In this document: piece by piece, positions 1-6,370 of the stretch | Position numbering within the stretch: position 1 is the stretch's first letter | Layout of the letters: each line of letters opens with the position of its first letter | NCBI GenBank assembly: GCA_020630245.1 | Contig: JAHDBZ010000030.1 | Location: 1-12,723 of the forward strand | From: Candidatus Altimarinota bacterium | Lineage (GTDB): Bacteria > Patescibacteriota > Gracilibacteria > UBA4473 | DNA: 12,723 nucleotides | Reading direction: 5' to 3' | Translations under genes and position numbers: made by a program | The notes under the pieces: model-generated | What the model was told of the DNA's origin: nothing | Seen by the model: only the letters and a program-made list of their open reading frames with translations | Databases searched by the model: none

Positions 1-1358
1 TGGAACTTATCAATCGTTTTTTGATTAATACGTTTGAGTTCCGTCACTGGGAATGGTCGGAGAAGTTCCCAACCAAGCTCGAGACTCTCGATCACATTAC
101 GATCTGAGTCGAATCCTTGTCCGACGAATTCTTTTTCAAACCGGTCGGCGAACTGAAGGTAGGTTTTATCGATTTCAGAGAGTGAGCTTTCACCAAGTAC
201 GACCGCTAATTCTCGCACATCTTTACCACGAGCGTAACAGGCGAAGAGTTGATCTTTTAGCTTACTGTGATCATCACGAGTCTTTCCTTCCCCCATACCG
301 GCTCCGGCCAGACGAGAGAGTGATTTGAGTACGTCTACTGGTGGGGCTACTTGTTTTTGGTGTAGCGCTCGGTCTAGTACGAATTGTCCTTCGGTGATGT
401 AGCCCGTAAGATCTGGGATAGGATGAGTAATATCGTCCTCTGGCATTGAGAGGATTGGCATCTGTGTCACAGAACCACCTCGGCCTTTAATCCGTCCAGC
501 TCGTTCGTATATCGTAGATAAATCCGTGTAGAGGTACCCTGGGTATCCTCGACGACCTGGAACTTCTTTACGAGCGGCTGACACTTCACGTAAGGCCTCT
601 GCGTAGTTCGTAAGATCCGTGAGGATCACGAGTACGTGCATGTCTTTTTCGAAAGCCAGATATTCCGCGTAAGACAGAGCCATTCGTGGAACTGATATTC
701 GTTCTACTACTGGATCGGCAGCAGTGTTGATAAAAAGCGTCGCTTTTTCGATCGCTCCCGTTCGTTCAAATTCTTGTTGGAAAAACATCGCTTCTTCAAA
801 CGTTACCCCCATCGCTCCGAATACCACCGCGAACTCTGAACCATCATTTACTTTTGCATTACGAGCGATCTGTACCGCTAGCTCTGCATGTGGTAGACCA
901 GATCCTGAGAAGATCGGCAGTTTTTGCCCTCGTACGAGCGTGTTCATCACATCGATCGTAGAAACCCCAGTTTGGATAAAGTCCGAAGGGAAGAGACGAG
1001 AGTAAGGATTGATCGGTGTTCCTGAGATATCGATTTGTTTCTCCGCTAGGACTTCCGCACCACCATCAAGTGGCTTTCCAGCTCCATTAAACACGCGTCC
1101 AAGCATATCCGCTGAAACCCCAAGGGTTGCAATCTTACCAAGGAATTTGGCCTTAAGACCTTTGGTTCCGAGACCTTGAGTCGACTCAAACATTTGTACC
1201 ATGGCGCGCGTACCATTTACTTCTAGTACACGACCCATTTTAACTTCTCCAGTAGCGGTCGTAACCTCTACGAGTTCTTCATACTTAGCGCCTTCCACTC
1301 CGTCCACAACGAGGATCGGACCGGCGATTGATTGGATATTTTCGTAAGCTTTTTGCAT
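1..1358 (-). CDS. atpB: V/A-type ATP synthase subunit B (partial, 3' end beyond left edge)
   Basis: This is the non-catalytic nucleotide-binding B subunit of the V1/A1 head, which alternates with subunit A around the central stalk at the cytoplasmic face of the membrane. The reverse-strand translation starts MQKAYENIQSIAGPILVV and gives about 452 residues before the edge. Family signatures are clear: INPYSRLFPSDFIQTG, FSGSGLPHAELAVQIAR, GRRGYPGYLYTDLSTIYERA and GRGGSVTQMPILSMPEDD, followed by HPIPDLTGYITEGQ. Near the edge it reads GWELLRPFPVTELKRI, so only about the last ten residues are probably missing. The ATG at 1358 is chosen because the translation begins at the usual N-terminus. No Shine-Dalgarno is seen; the leader just before ATG is C-rich. 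It has its own promoter (1383-1410), and subunit D lies about 2.6 kb upstream rather than downstream. I am very sure of the family. Confidence 0.97.
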   Translation of the reverse strand, partial: MQKAYENIQSIAGPILVVDGVEGAKYEELVEVTTATGEVKMGRVLEVNGTRAMVQMFESTQGLGTKGLKAKFLGKIATLGVSADMLGRVFNGAGKPLDGGAEVLAEKQIDISGTPINPYSRLFPSDFIQTGVSTIDVMNTLVRGQKLPIFSGSGLPHAELAVQIARNAKVNDGSEFAVVFGAMGVTFEEAMFFQQEFERTGAIEKATLFINTAADPVVERISVPRMALSYAEYLAFEKDMHVLVILTDLTNYAEALREVSAARKEVPGRRGYPGYLYTDLSTIYERAGRIKGRGGSVTQMPILSMPEDDITHPIPDLTGYITEGQFVLDRALHQKQVAPPVDVLKSLSRLAGAGMGEGKTRDDHSKLKDQLFACYARGKDVRELAVVLGESSLSEIDKTYLQFADRFEKEFVGQGFDSDRNVIESLELGWELLRPFPVTELKRINQKTIDKF

Positions 1359-1382
1359 GGGGGGTTTAGTTATATCGGGCGG

Positions 1383-1410
1383 ATTCTAAAAAGACCACCC
1401 GCTATGTCAA
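1383..1410 (-). promoter_or_regulatory. sigma70-type promoter of atpB
   Basis: Read on the minus strand, TTGACA (1410-1405) is followed after 16 bases by TAGAAT (1388-1383). The -35 is perfect and the -10 matches five of six. Initiation about seven bases downstream would leave a leader of roughly 18 nt before the atpB ATG at 1358. This makes atpB the first gene of its transcript, not part of an atpD operon. Confidence 0.75.
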
Positions 1411-1491
1411 AGGTTTGGCACAACTTTTTTAGGGCGATTACCCTCCACACTTGCCATTCCATCTAAAATAAGTTAAAAAGAGGCCCCAAAT

Positions 1492-1812
1492 ATGATAGAA
1501 AACAACACATCAGACACGCAGGGCGAACCATATACTTTTGAAGAATTAGGGCGGCTAAAGGACCTTCGTGGTCCAGGATTCTTGGGGTCTGGTCTACAAC
1601 TTGATCAATTAATTGTTGATAGATCCAGGCCAGAAAGCAGTATCTCAATCTCAGAAGCAGTCAACAGAGCTGTAAGCAAAACCAGCGCTTCACATAGCGA
1701 AGCTGAAGCCGCTATTATGCGCTACTACCAATCAAGCCCCGAATACTTCACAGAACCGGCACCAGATGGTTCTATTAAAGTTTTAACCGCACCAGCCCTT
1801 TTGGGTGGATAG
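1492..1812 (+). CDS. hypothetical protein, 106 aa
   Basis: I do not recognise this protein. It begins MIENNTSDTQGEPYTFEELG, is acidic to neutral and soluble, and has no signal peptide or membrane segment. A central, probably helical stretch (SEAVNRAVSKTSASHSEAEA, about residues 54-73) is followed by a Tyr/Pro-rich segment and an ALLGG end. It is one of only two genes on the plus strand. An AGAGG eight bases before the ATG is the best Shine-Dalgarno-like sequence in the window. It ends in TAG, 16 bases before the next plus-strand start, so the two probably form one transcript. Amino-acid use looks like a real protein, and nothing credible covers this stretch on the other strand. No strong promoter is visible; TTGCCA at 1451 has only a poor -10 partner. 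Function unknown. Confidence 0.65.
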   Translation: MIENNTSDTQGEPYTFEELGRLKDLRGPGFLGSGLQLDQLIVDRSRPESSISISEAVNRAVSKTSASHSEAEAAIMRYYQSSPEYFTEPAPDGSIKVLTAPALLGG

Positions 1813-1828
1813 TTAAGATTGAAAAAAC

Positions 1829-2056
1829 ATGACAAATTTTTTATCAGCATACATGCGATTAGGCGATGCAGGCCCTGAATGCGTTGCGCACGGAACTCAA
1901 GCCGCACAACCTTTAAGAGAAGAAAACGGGAAATACTATTGCGCTAAATTCTGCAACAACATCTGTCAGATAATTGGCGAAGGAGAAAACGCTGACAACC
2001 AGTGCGCCTTAAATGAAGAAGGTGCGATTAAGGTTATTGAATCTGCAAACAACTAA
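1829..2056 (+). CDS. small cysteine-rich hypothetical protein, 75 aa
   Basis: I do not recognise this small soluble protein. Five cysteines fall at residues 18, 38, 42, 46 and 59; the middle three form a C-x3-C-x3-C helical spacing (CAKFCNNIC), and His21 lies close to the first. Such spacing could bind a metal or form disulfides; this is inference. The start at 1829 is an ATG without a Shine-Dalgarno, 16 bases after the stop of the 106-aa gene, which suggests co-transcription. Its TAA (2054-2056) overlaps the clpP stop (2055-2053 on the other strand), so the two genes converge with no room for a terminator. Met9 is an alternative start that would keep all five cysteines. Real gene likely, function unknown. 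Confidence 0.6.
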   Translation: MTNFLSAYMRLGDAGPECVAHGTQAAQPLREENGKYYCAKFCNNICQIIGEGENADNQCALNEEGAIKVIESANN

Positions 2057-2673
2057 GGCCGTTTATCGATCACTTTATCCACAAGACCGTATTTACCGTA
2101 TTTAACGGCGTCTTTGGCCTTGATAAAGTTATCACGATCACAGTCAGTGATGATTTTCTTGCGATCTTCTCCCGTGCAATCATGGATCATATCGTAGAGA
2201 ATATCTTTGGTGTCGAGGATATGTTTGGCGTGGATTTCAATATCTGAAGCCTGCCCTTGGGTTCCACCAAGTGGCTGATGGATCATAACCTCTGAATGGG
2301 GGAGGATCATACGCTTGCCACGAGTACCACTCATCAGGATCATCGCCCCCATACTAGCCGCCATCCCTACACACACCGTCGAAATGTCTGGTTTTACGTA
2401 GTTCATCGTATCAATGATCGCGAGCCCAGCTGAAACAGAACCGCCAGGGGAATTTACGTAGAGCGTGATGTCCTTTTTGCTGTCTTCTGATTCGAGAAAG
2501 AGGAGTTGGGCAATGATAAGATTGGCAACCGTAGCATCTACTTGTGTTCCTAGGAAAATGACTCGATCCTTGAGTAGGCGAGAGTAGATATCAAAAGCTC
2601 GCTCTCCTTGAGCACTCTTTTCGATTACTGTAGGAACGAGATAGTTATTAGTGATACTAGTTACATCAGACAT
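2053..2673 (-). CDS. clpP: ATP-dependent Clp protease proteolytic subunit ClpP
   Basis: ClpP is the self-compartmentalising serine peptidase that forms a double heptameric barrel and degrades substrates unfolded by ClpX or ClpA/C in the cytoplasm. The 206-residue length is typical. The catalytic triad is visible: Ser107 in GMAASMGA, His132 in MIHQPLGG and Asp181 in DCDRDNF. YVNSPGGSVSAGLAI carries the oxyanion and handle region, and the N-terminus LVPTVIE is the usual axial-loop start. A 9-bp tandem duplication near the C-terminus (KYGKYG, 2086-2103) inserts three residues before LVDKVI. The ATG at 2673 gives the standard N-terminus; there is no Shine-Dalgarno. It is transcribed from its own extended -10 promoter, with no ClpX or trigger-factor gene adjacent and no CIRCE-like operator. 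The identification is very secure. Confidence 0.97.
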   Translation of the reverse strand: MSDVTSITNNYLVPTVIEKSAQGERAFDIYSRLLKDRVIFLGTQVDATVANLIIAQLLFLESEDSKKDITLYVNSPGGSVSAGLAIIDTMNYVKPDISTVCVGMAASMGAMILMSGTRGKRMILPHSEVMIHQPLGGTQGQASDIEIHAKHILDTKDILYDMIHDCTGEDRKKIITDCDRDNFIKAKDAVKYGKYGLVDKVIDKRP

Positions 2674-2699
2674 GTTTTGAGTATTAAATTATTCGCTGA

Positions 2700-2728
2700 A
2701 TTATATCATAAATTATGTTGATTTTGAA
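2700..2728 (-). promoter_or_regulatory. extended -10 promoter of clpP
   Basis: On the minus strand, TGATATAAT contains a perfect TATAAT (2705-2700) with the extended TG. A weaker -35, TTCAAA (2728-2723), lies 17 bases upstream. The predicted leader is about 20 nt and has no Shine-Dalgarno. The -35 lies inside the inverted repeat at 2717-2733. Confidence 0.7.
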
Positions 2729-2733
2729 TCAAC
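2717..2733. repeat. perfect 17-bp inverted repeat over the clpP -35
   Basis: GTTGATT (2717-2723) and AATCAAC (2727-2733) are perfect 7-bp arms around a 3-base centre. The repeat sits between the TSP3 gene and clpP and covers the clpP -35 box. It could be a repressor operator, or the stem of a weak terminator for the upstream gene. No T-tract follows on the minus strand, only an A/T-rich stretch, so the operator reading fits slightly better. Confidence 0.5.
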
Positions 2734-2771
2734 TAGGCCTTTCCAAATCTTAATACTTAATGTTTTAAGCA

Positions 2772-3959
2772 CTAAGCTTTATCGTCCTGACGATGTCTGT
2801 TAGTAGCAAACCAACCACCGACGGCTAAACACAACATCAGAGCTAAACCTAACCACAGCAGGGAAGAGGTCGATTTATCAGTTGCTCCGCTCGTTTTTGC
2901 CGCAGTCGTACCAGCTTTTTCTGTTGTATCACAAGCGTCTCCAATGCCGTCCTTGTCTGCGTCATACTGACCAGGATTCTCGGCCATTTTACAGTTATCA
3001 ATGATATCTCCTACGCCATCACGATCGACATCCGATTGGTCGTAGTTTTTTTGCTTTGGCACGTTATCACATTTGTCTCCATGCGAGTCTTCATCACTGT
3101 CTTTTTGATTCTTATTAGGGATAAAGGGACAATTATCGACAGGATTATCTATCGTATCACCATCGATATCTGTACTTGCTAATTTGTTAAAACTGATCGG
3201 GGAGAGCTTGGCCATTACATCAACGTCTGGGCGATGGCGGAGAATCGTATTGAAACGAAAAAGATTTACCGTTGGATTTCCAAAGAGTATTCGATAACTC
3301 ATCCCAGGCTGAGCTTCAAAATACACGGCAGCCTGTGGTCGCTCATAAAACAAAATATCATCCACTGTGATAGTGGGCCCCCACAGAGAAATCTCAACGA
3401 ATCGAGTCCGCGGGAAGTGTCCATCAATCGTTGATTTAAAGGACGTTTTAGCTCGGACAGTTTTTAATCTTTTTGCATCTGCTCCGACTCGTAATTGCAT
3501 CCCCTTAATATGATGATTGTTTGGAGTCCAAATTTTTACCTGGTGAAGATCAATTTCTCGACCAAAATCAACCAATATCGTCGATGCATCGGATCCATCA
3601 ACTCGCTCGTCAAAAGTAAAATCTGTTAAACGGTTATTATCTAAAAGGTTCGTTGGATCGTTGTCTTTTTTGACCGACGAGACCGTCATTTCGTCAATCA
3701 CCGTCACGCGCTCTGAACGAGCAAAAAACAGGTCAAACGGAACCGTTTCATTGCGAGCGTTGTAGACCTGAATATTCGAAAACTTTGGCGTAATAGCCTG
3801 ACGAGTTTCCAGTGGGAGATCAACGCCTATCTTGGTAGGGGTAGACACTGGAGCCAGTTGCAGACGCTGCTCGTACCCATACTGAGAGATTTCAGTACTG
3901 GCAAAAACAATTGAACAAAAAAATGGTACAAAAAGGAGAAGGCGAAGTAGATTTTTCAT
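2772..3959 (-). CDS. secreted membrane-anchored protein with thrombospondin type-3 repeats
   Basis: A predicted cell-surface protein of 395 residues. Residues 1-20 are a signal peptide (MKNLLRLLLFVPFFCSIVFA) with likely cleavage after VFA. Residues of about 25-230 form an ectodomain with VYNARNETVPFDL and, later, SYRILFGNPT, resembling DUF3999-type proteins; the middle (FGREIDLHQVKIWTPNN) has a discoidin-like feel. Both assignments are tentative. Residues 264-345 hold Asp-rich TSP type-3 repeats (DIDGDTIDNPVDNC, DVDRDGVGDIIDNC, DADKDGIGDACD), which are known to bind calcium and here contain paired cysteines. A Thr/Ser/Ala linker, one transmembrane helix (about 367-385) and a short charged tail NRHRQDDKA follow, so the bulk should lie outside the cell. 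It starts 28 bases after atpD with no separate promoter visible, suggesting co-transcription. The specific role is unknown. Confidence 0.88.
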   Translation of the reverse strand: MKNLLRLLLFVPFFCSIVFASTEISQYGYEQRLQLAPVSTPTKIGVDLPLETRQAITPKFSNIQVYNARNETVPFDLFFARSERVTVIDEMTVSSVKKDNDPTNLLDNNRLTDFTFDERVDGSDASTILVDFGREIDLHQVKIWTPNNHHIKGMQLRVGADAKRLKTVRAKTSFKSTIDGHFPRTRFVEISLWGPTITVDDILFYERPQAAVYFEAQPGMSYRILFGNPTVNLFRFNTILRHRPDVDVMAKLSPISFNKLASTDIDGDTIDNPVDNCPFIPNKNQKDSDEDSHGDKCDNVPKQKNYDQSDVDRDGVGDIIDNCKMAENPGQYDADKDGIGDACDTTEKAGTTAAKTSGATDKSTSSLLWLGLALMLCLAVGGWFATNRHRQDDKA

Positions 3960-3987
3960 GCAAATTTAAAAGACTATACAAGGCGTT

Positions 3988-4638
3988 CTAAGCCGCTTTA
4001 GCAAGCTTGGCTTTTTCCTGTTCTTCGATCATATTCTTGATCGCCATAACCTGAATAATGGCCGAACGTTCGGCTTCTGCCAACTTCATTTTCACAAACT
4101 TTAGAGACTCCTGTAGGTCTGGAATTAGACGGTGCTCGAGAGCATTCACCCGGCGACGTGTTTTTTCGATCTCTAGCGCTAGATTTTCGGCAGATTTTTC
4201 AATTTCAGCCAATTGTAATAAGAGTTCAAATACCTTCGCAAACTCTCGAATTGCGATGTCGAGTTCCCCACGAGTCTGAACGAGCCCGTAATTAAGCGCA
4301 TTTCCAGTCGTTTTAAGGTTAAACACTGGAATCCGCACCGACATGACGTTTTTAGTCTTTACCGACAGCGTAAGCTTCTGCGTCGGTACTGATAGCGTAT
4401 TTTCAAGCTGTGACTTGGGCATAACAGCCTGTGCCAACAAAAAGCTCGCATTAGCCGCTCGAATCGCTTCTTCTACCTCATGACGTAGGGCTTTGGCTTT
4501 GTGTACGATTTGGAGGAATTCTTGCATCAAACCATCCTGTTTGTCTTTCAAAAGCTTATGACCGCGCTGAGCGACCTTAGTTTGGTTTTTGAGCCCGAGG
4601 AGGGTCATACGCGTTGCCGTCACATTTTTTCCAGACAT
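3988..4638 (-). CDS. atpD: V/A-type ATP synthase subunit D (central stalk)
   Basis: Subunit D is the rotor shaft of V/A-type ATPases: a long antiparallel coiled coil inside the A3B3 head, working with subunit F. The 216-residue length is normal. The N-terminal helix has the family pattern RMTLLGLKNQTKVAQRGHKL followed by LKDKQDGLMQEF, and the C-terminal helix carries EIEKTRRRVNALEHRLIPDL. The middle holds the less conserved globular insertion, with SVRIPVFNL. The tail is Lys/Ala-rich. It has a promoter (4664-4691), an approximately 19-nt leader without Shine-Dalgarno, and is followed closely by the TSP3 gene. In most genomes D comes directly after A and B; here it lies upstream of B, separated by unrelated genes. 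Identification secure. Confidence 0.95.
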   Translation of the reverse strand: MSGKNVTATRMTLLGLKNQTKVAQRGHKLLKDKQDGLMQEFLQIVHKAKALRHEVEEAIRAANASFLLAQAVMPKSQLENTLSVPTQKLTLSVKTKNVMSVRIPVFNLKTTGNALNYGLVQTRGELDIAIREFAKVFELLLQLAEIEKSAENLALEIEKTRRRVNALEHRLIPDLQESLKFVKMKLAEAERSAIIQVMAIKNMIEEQEKAKLAKAA

Positions 4639-4663
4639 AGAGTGGTTTTTCCAATTTGACCGA

Positions 4664-4691
4664 ATATTAGATTTTCAGTCTAAGGTGTCAA
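4664..4691 (-). promoter_or_regulatory. sigma70-type promoter of atpD
   Basis: On the minus strand a perfect TTGACA (4691-4686) is followed after 16 bases by TAATAT (4669-4664), which matches four of six. The predicted leader before the ATG at 4638 is about 19 nt. The -35, the 16-base spacer and the leader length match those of the atpB promoter. Confidence 0.65.
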
Positions 4692-4995
4692 AGGGAAGAT
4701 TTAGTTTTTTAGCTTAGTAGATGAGTAGATGAGTAGTGTAAAATTTTTTACTTTTAAATGATTAGAGAACCTTAGGGTTTGAGAGTTAGAAAGATTAATT
4801 ATTTCATAGTGATAAAGAATTACTTATTTTTTATTTAAACCAATATACATTGTGTTAAGTAAAACGCGTTTCCAAATTACCACCCCCTAGCATAACCCTT
4901 TTATAGACTGACATATCTCAATTTTTACGTTCTAAGGGGTTTTTTAATTCTTTTCGATACATAACTCATCTTTATACAAAAGTTTTAAAAAATTT
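4692..4995. other. A/T-rich intergenic stretch without a recognisable gene
   Basis: No convincing open frame, tRNA or structured RNA is visible. A short tandem of the 8-mer GTAGATGA (two and a half copies) lies at 4718-4738, and much of 4740-4860 is A/T-rich. A GGGGTTTTTT tract at 4936-4945 has only a weak, distant partner (AACCC at 4894-4898). Confidence 0.6.
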
Positions 4996-5150
4996 CTGTC
5001 ACCCTGAATAGCCTGCCCTGAGCGTAGTCGAAGGGAAGGGCCTCCCGTTTTAGCACAGAGACCTCAAAGTCACCTGTGAGAATTTCAAAATCACAAATTT
5101 GAAACGGGAGATCCTTCTGCATTCGCTTCGCTCATGCATCAGGATGACAG
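4996..5150. repeat. MITE/REP-like imperfect inverted-repeat element
   Basis: The outer arms CTGTCACCCTGA (4996-5007) and TCAGGATGACAG (5139-5150) pair at 11 of 12 positions. Inside them, TGAGCG near 5018-5023 faces CGCTCA-type sequence at 5124-5134, and GGGCCTCCCGTTT (5038-5050) faces AAACGGGAGATCC (5102-5114). The whole would fold into a long imperfect hairpin with a core of about 50 bases. The GTCAYCCTGA ... GAGCG ... GAAGG pattern resembles short dispersed non-autonomous repeats seen between genes in many bacterial genomes; I say this from recollection of the pattern, not a search. There is no transposase. The right arm overlaps the 3' end of the cysteine desulfurase gene. Confidence 0.75.
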
Positions 5151-6287
5151 CAGAGAGGAAATAATCTCCAACGCAGTCTCTAATTCTTCCTGCGTCGTTG
5201 TTCGCCCCCACGACAGTCGCACGCCTCGAGTCGCAGCTGATTCATCTAAGCCTAGATTTAGTAAAACCTTCGAAGCCGTGGTTGTCCCGCTACTACAAGC
5301 CGAACCTGCTGAAATGGCCAAACCGGCTTGATCCGCGCGAGCCACAAACACTGGCGCGGTAGAATCAGGGATCTGAAAGTGAAATACATGCGGCAGGTAG
5401 TCCTCTACCGGTGTCGTAATTGCGCATTGCGGTAATTTAGTCTCGAAAAATTCTCGAACCAGGGTCTGAAACTCAATATACTGCTCTCTGCTCGCTACTT
5501 GCTGCTCACTATACTTTTCCAAAGCCGCCCCTAAAGCCACGGCTCCCAGTACATTTTCCGTTCCGCCTCGCAGGCCGAGCTCATGAGAACCACCAATGAT
5601 TGAGGTTAGAGCTCTCCCCTCCCGACGGAGCAAGACACCACTCCCCTTCAAGCCACCAAATTTTTCTCCAGACAGCGTTATAAAGTCACATTTTTGGTAC
5701 TCGAGCGCTATTTTTTCCGTTACAACAGCCGCCGCCGCATCAACGACATAGATTGGTTTTTCAGACTTAGTTTCGATGACCCATTTAATCATTTTCTTAC
5801 CAAGCTTTGTAACTGGCTGTAAGAGGCCAATCTCTGAATTCCCAAATTCGGTAATGATCATCTGCGCTGAAGCAAATACATCCTCCCCTATCTGATCGAG
5901 ATCTAAAAATCCTCGTGGATCAATCGGCAGATGCTTCACTTCTACGTCGAAATGAGTTTGTAAAAAATCTAACGCCGACCACACACAACTATGCACTAAC
6001 GGGGAAACATAAACTATTCCGCCACTACTCTCTGCTCTCTGCTCTCTGCTTACCAACCACCCTCCTATCACCGCCAAATGCATCGCTTCGGTGGCGCCTG
6101 AAGTAAACACAACTTCTGAGGGTTTGCATTCACACGCGGTCGCTACTTGACGTCGAGCGTTATCAAGTTGTGCTCGGGAGGCTCTCCCAAGAGCGTGCAC
6201 ACTACTAGGGTTGGCATAGTGCTCCCCTACCTGAACTGGCAGGTCTGCAAACGGAACCGTCGCCGCCGCGTGATCAAGGTAAATCAT
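5139..6287 (-). CDS. cysteine desulfurase (NifS/IscS-like, PLP-dependent class V aminotransferase)
   Basis: The enzyme removes sulfur from L-cysteine as a protein persulfide for Fe-S clusters or thiolated tRNA. From ATG 6287 it has 382 residues starting MIYLDHAAAT, the family's N-terminus; TTG 6332 would add 15 unlikely residues. Visible features are N26-P27-S28-S29, TSGATEAMHLA, His99 (stacking on PLP), Asp183, PLP lysine Lys209 in SGEKFGG, the GGSHELGLRGGTENV loop, and catalytic Cys331 in SAGSACSSG. Lys209 to Cys331 is 122 residues, as in E. coli IscS. Three changes are odd: Glu208 replaces the usual His before the lysine, Ala186 replaces the usual Gln of the D-A-x-Q motif, and NNEIG reads NSEIG. 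Heptanucleotide tracts encode residues 78-87 and 260-269. The last codons and TGA lie in a mobile-type repeat. No iscU or mnmA neighbour is present. Confidence 0.92.
   Translation of the reverse strand: MIYLDHAAATVPFADLPVQVGEHYANPSSVHALGRASRAQLDNARRQVATACECKPSEVVFTSGATEAMHLAVIGGWLVSREQRAESSGGIVYVSPLVHSCVWSALDFLQTHFDVEVKHLPIDPRGFLDLDQIGEDVFASAQMIITEFGNSEIGLLQPVTKLGKKMIKWVIETKSEKPIYVVDAAAAVVTEKIALEYQKCDFITLSGEKFGGLKGSGVLLRREGRALTSIIGGSHELGLRGGTENVLGAVALGAALEKYSEQQVASREQYIEFQTLVREFFETKLPQCAITTPVEDYLPHVFHFQIPDSTAPVFVARADQAGLAISAGSACSSGTTTASKVLLNLGLDESAATRGVRLSWGRTTTQEELETALEIISSLLSS
5483..5510 (-). repeat. degenerate heptanucleotide tract (second copy) inside the desulfurase gene
   Basis: On the plus strand four 7-base units read GCTCTCT, GCTCGCT, ACTTGCT and GCTCACT. 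They are related to the cleaner tract at 6027-6054. The tract encodes SEQQVASREQ (residues 260-269), within a predicted helix. Confidence 0.55.
6027..6054 (-). repeat. heptanucleotide tandem repeat inside the desulfurase gene
   Basis: On the plus strand four 7-base units read ACTCTCT, GCTCTCT, GCTCTCT and GCTTACC, the middle two identical. They encode the polar segment VSREQRAES (about residues 79-87), which sits between the TSGATE helix and the His99 strand, a place where the family usually has a short loop. Confidence 0.65.
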
Positions 6288-6344
6288 CGATAGTATCTTA
6301 GACAAAAATCTGCAGCATAAAAGTCTCACCAATAAGATGGTTAC

Positions 6345-6353
6345 ATTTTATCA
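6345..6353 (-). promoter_or_regulatory. possible extended -10 promoter of the cysteine desulfurase gene
   Basis: TGATAAAAT on the minus strand gives an extended -10 with TAAAAT (five of six matches). No good -35 lies 16-18 bases upstream. Initiation here would give a leader of about 50 nt before the ATG at 6287, longer than the leaders of its neighbours. Confidence 0.4.
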
Positions 6354-6370
6354 TAAAAGCTAGGAACGAA

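Noticed and set aside
53..1005. Plus-strand frames of about 90 codons opposite atpB
   Set aside because: atpB motifs run continuously on the minus strand, so these are antisense shadows.
4894..4945. GGGGTTTTTT on the plus strand as an intrinsic terminator
   Set aside because: No plus-strand gene lies upstream, and the only partner (AACCC) leaves a long loop and weak stem.
5139..6332. TTG at 6332 as the desulfurase start
   Set aside because: It adds 15 residues before the family's canonical N-terminus MIYLDHAAAT; the ATG at 6287 fits better.
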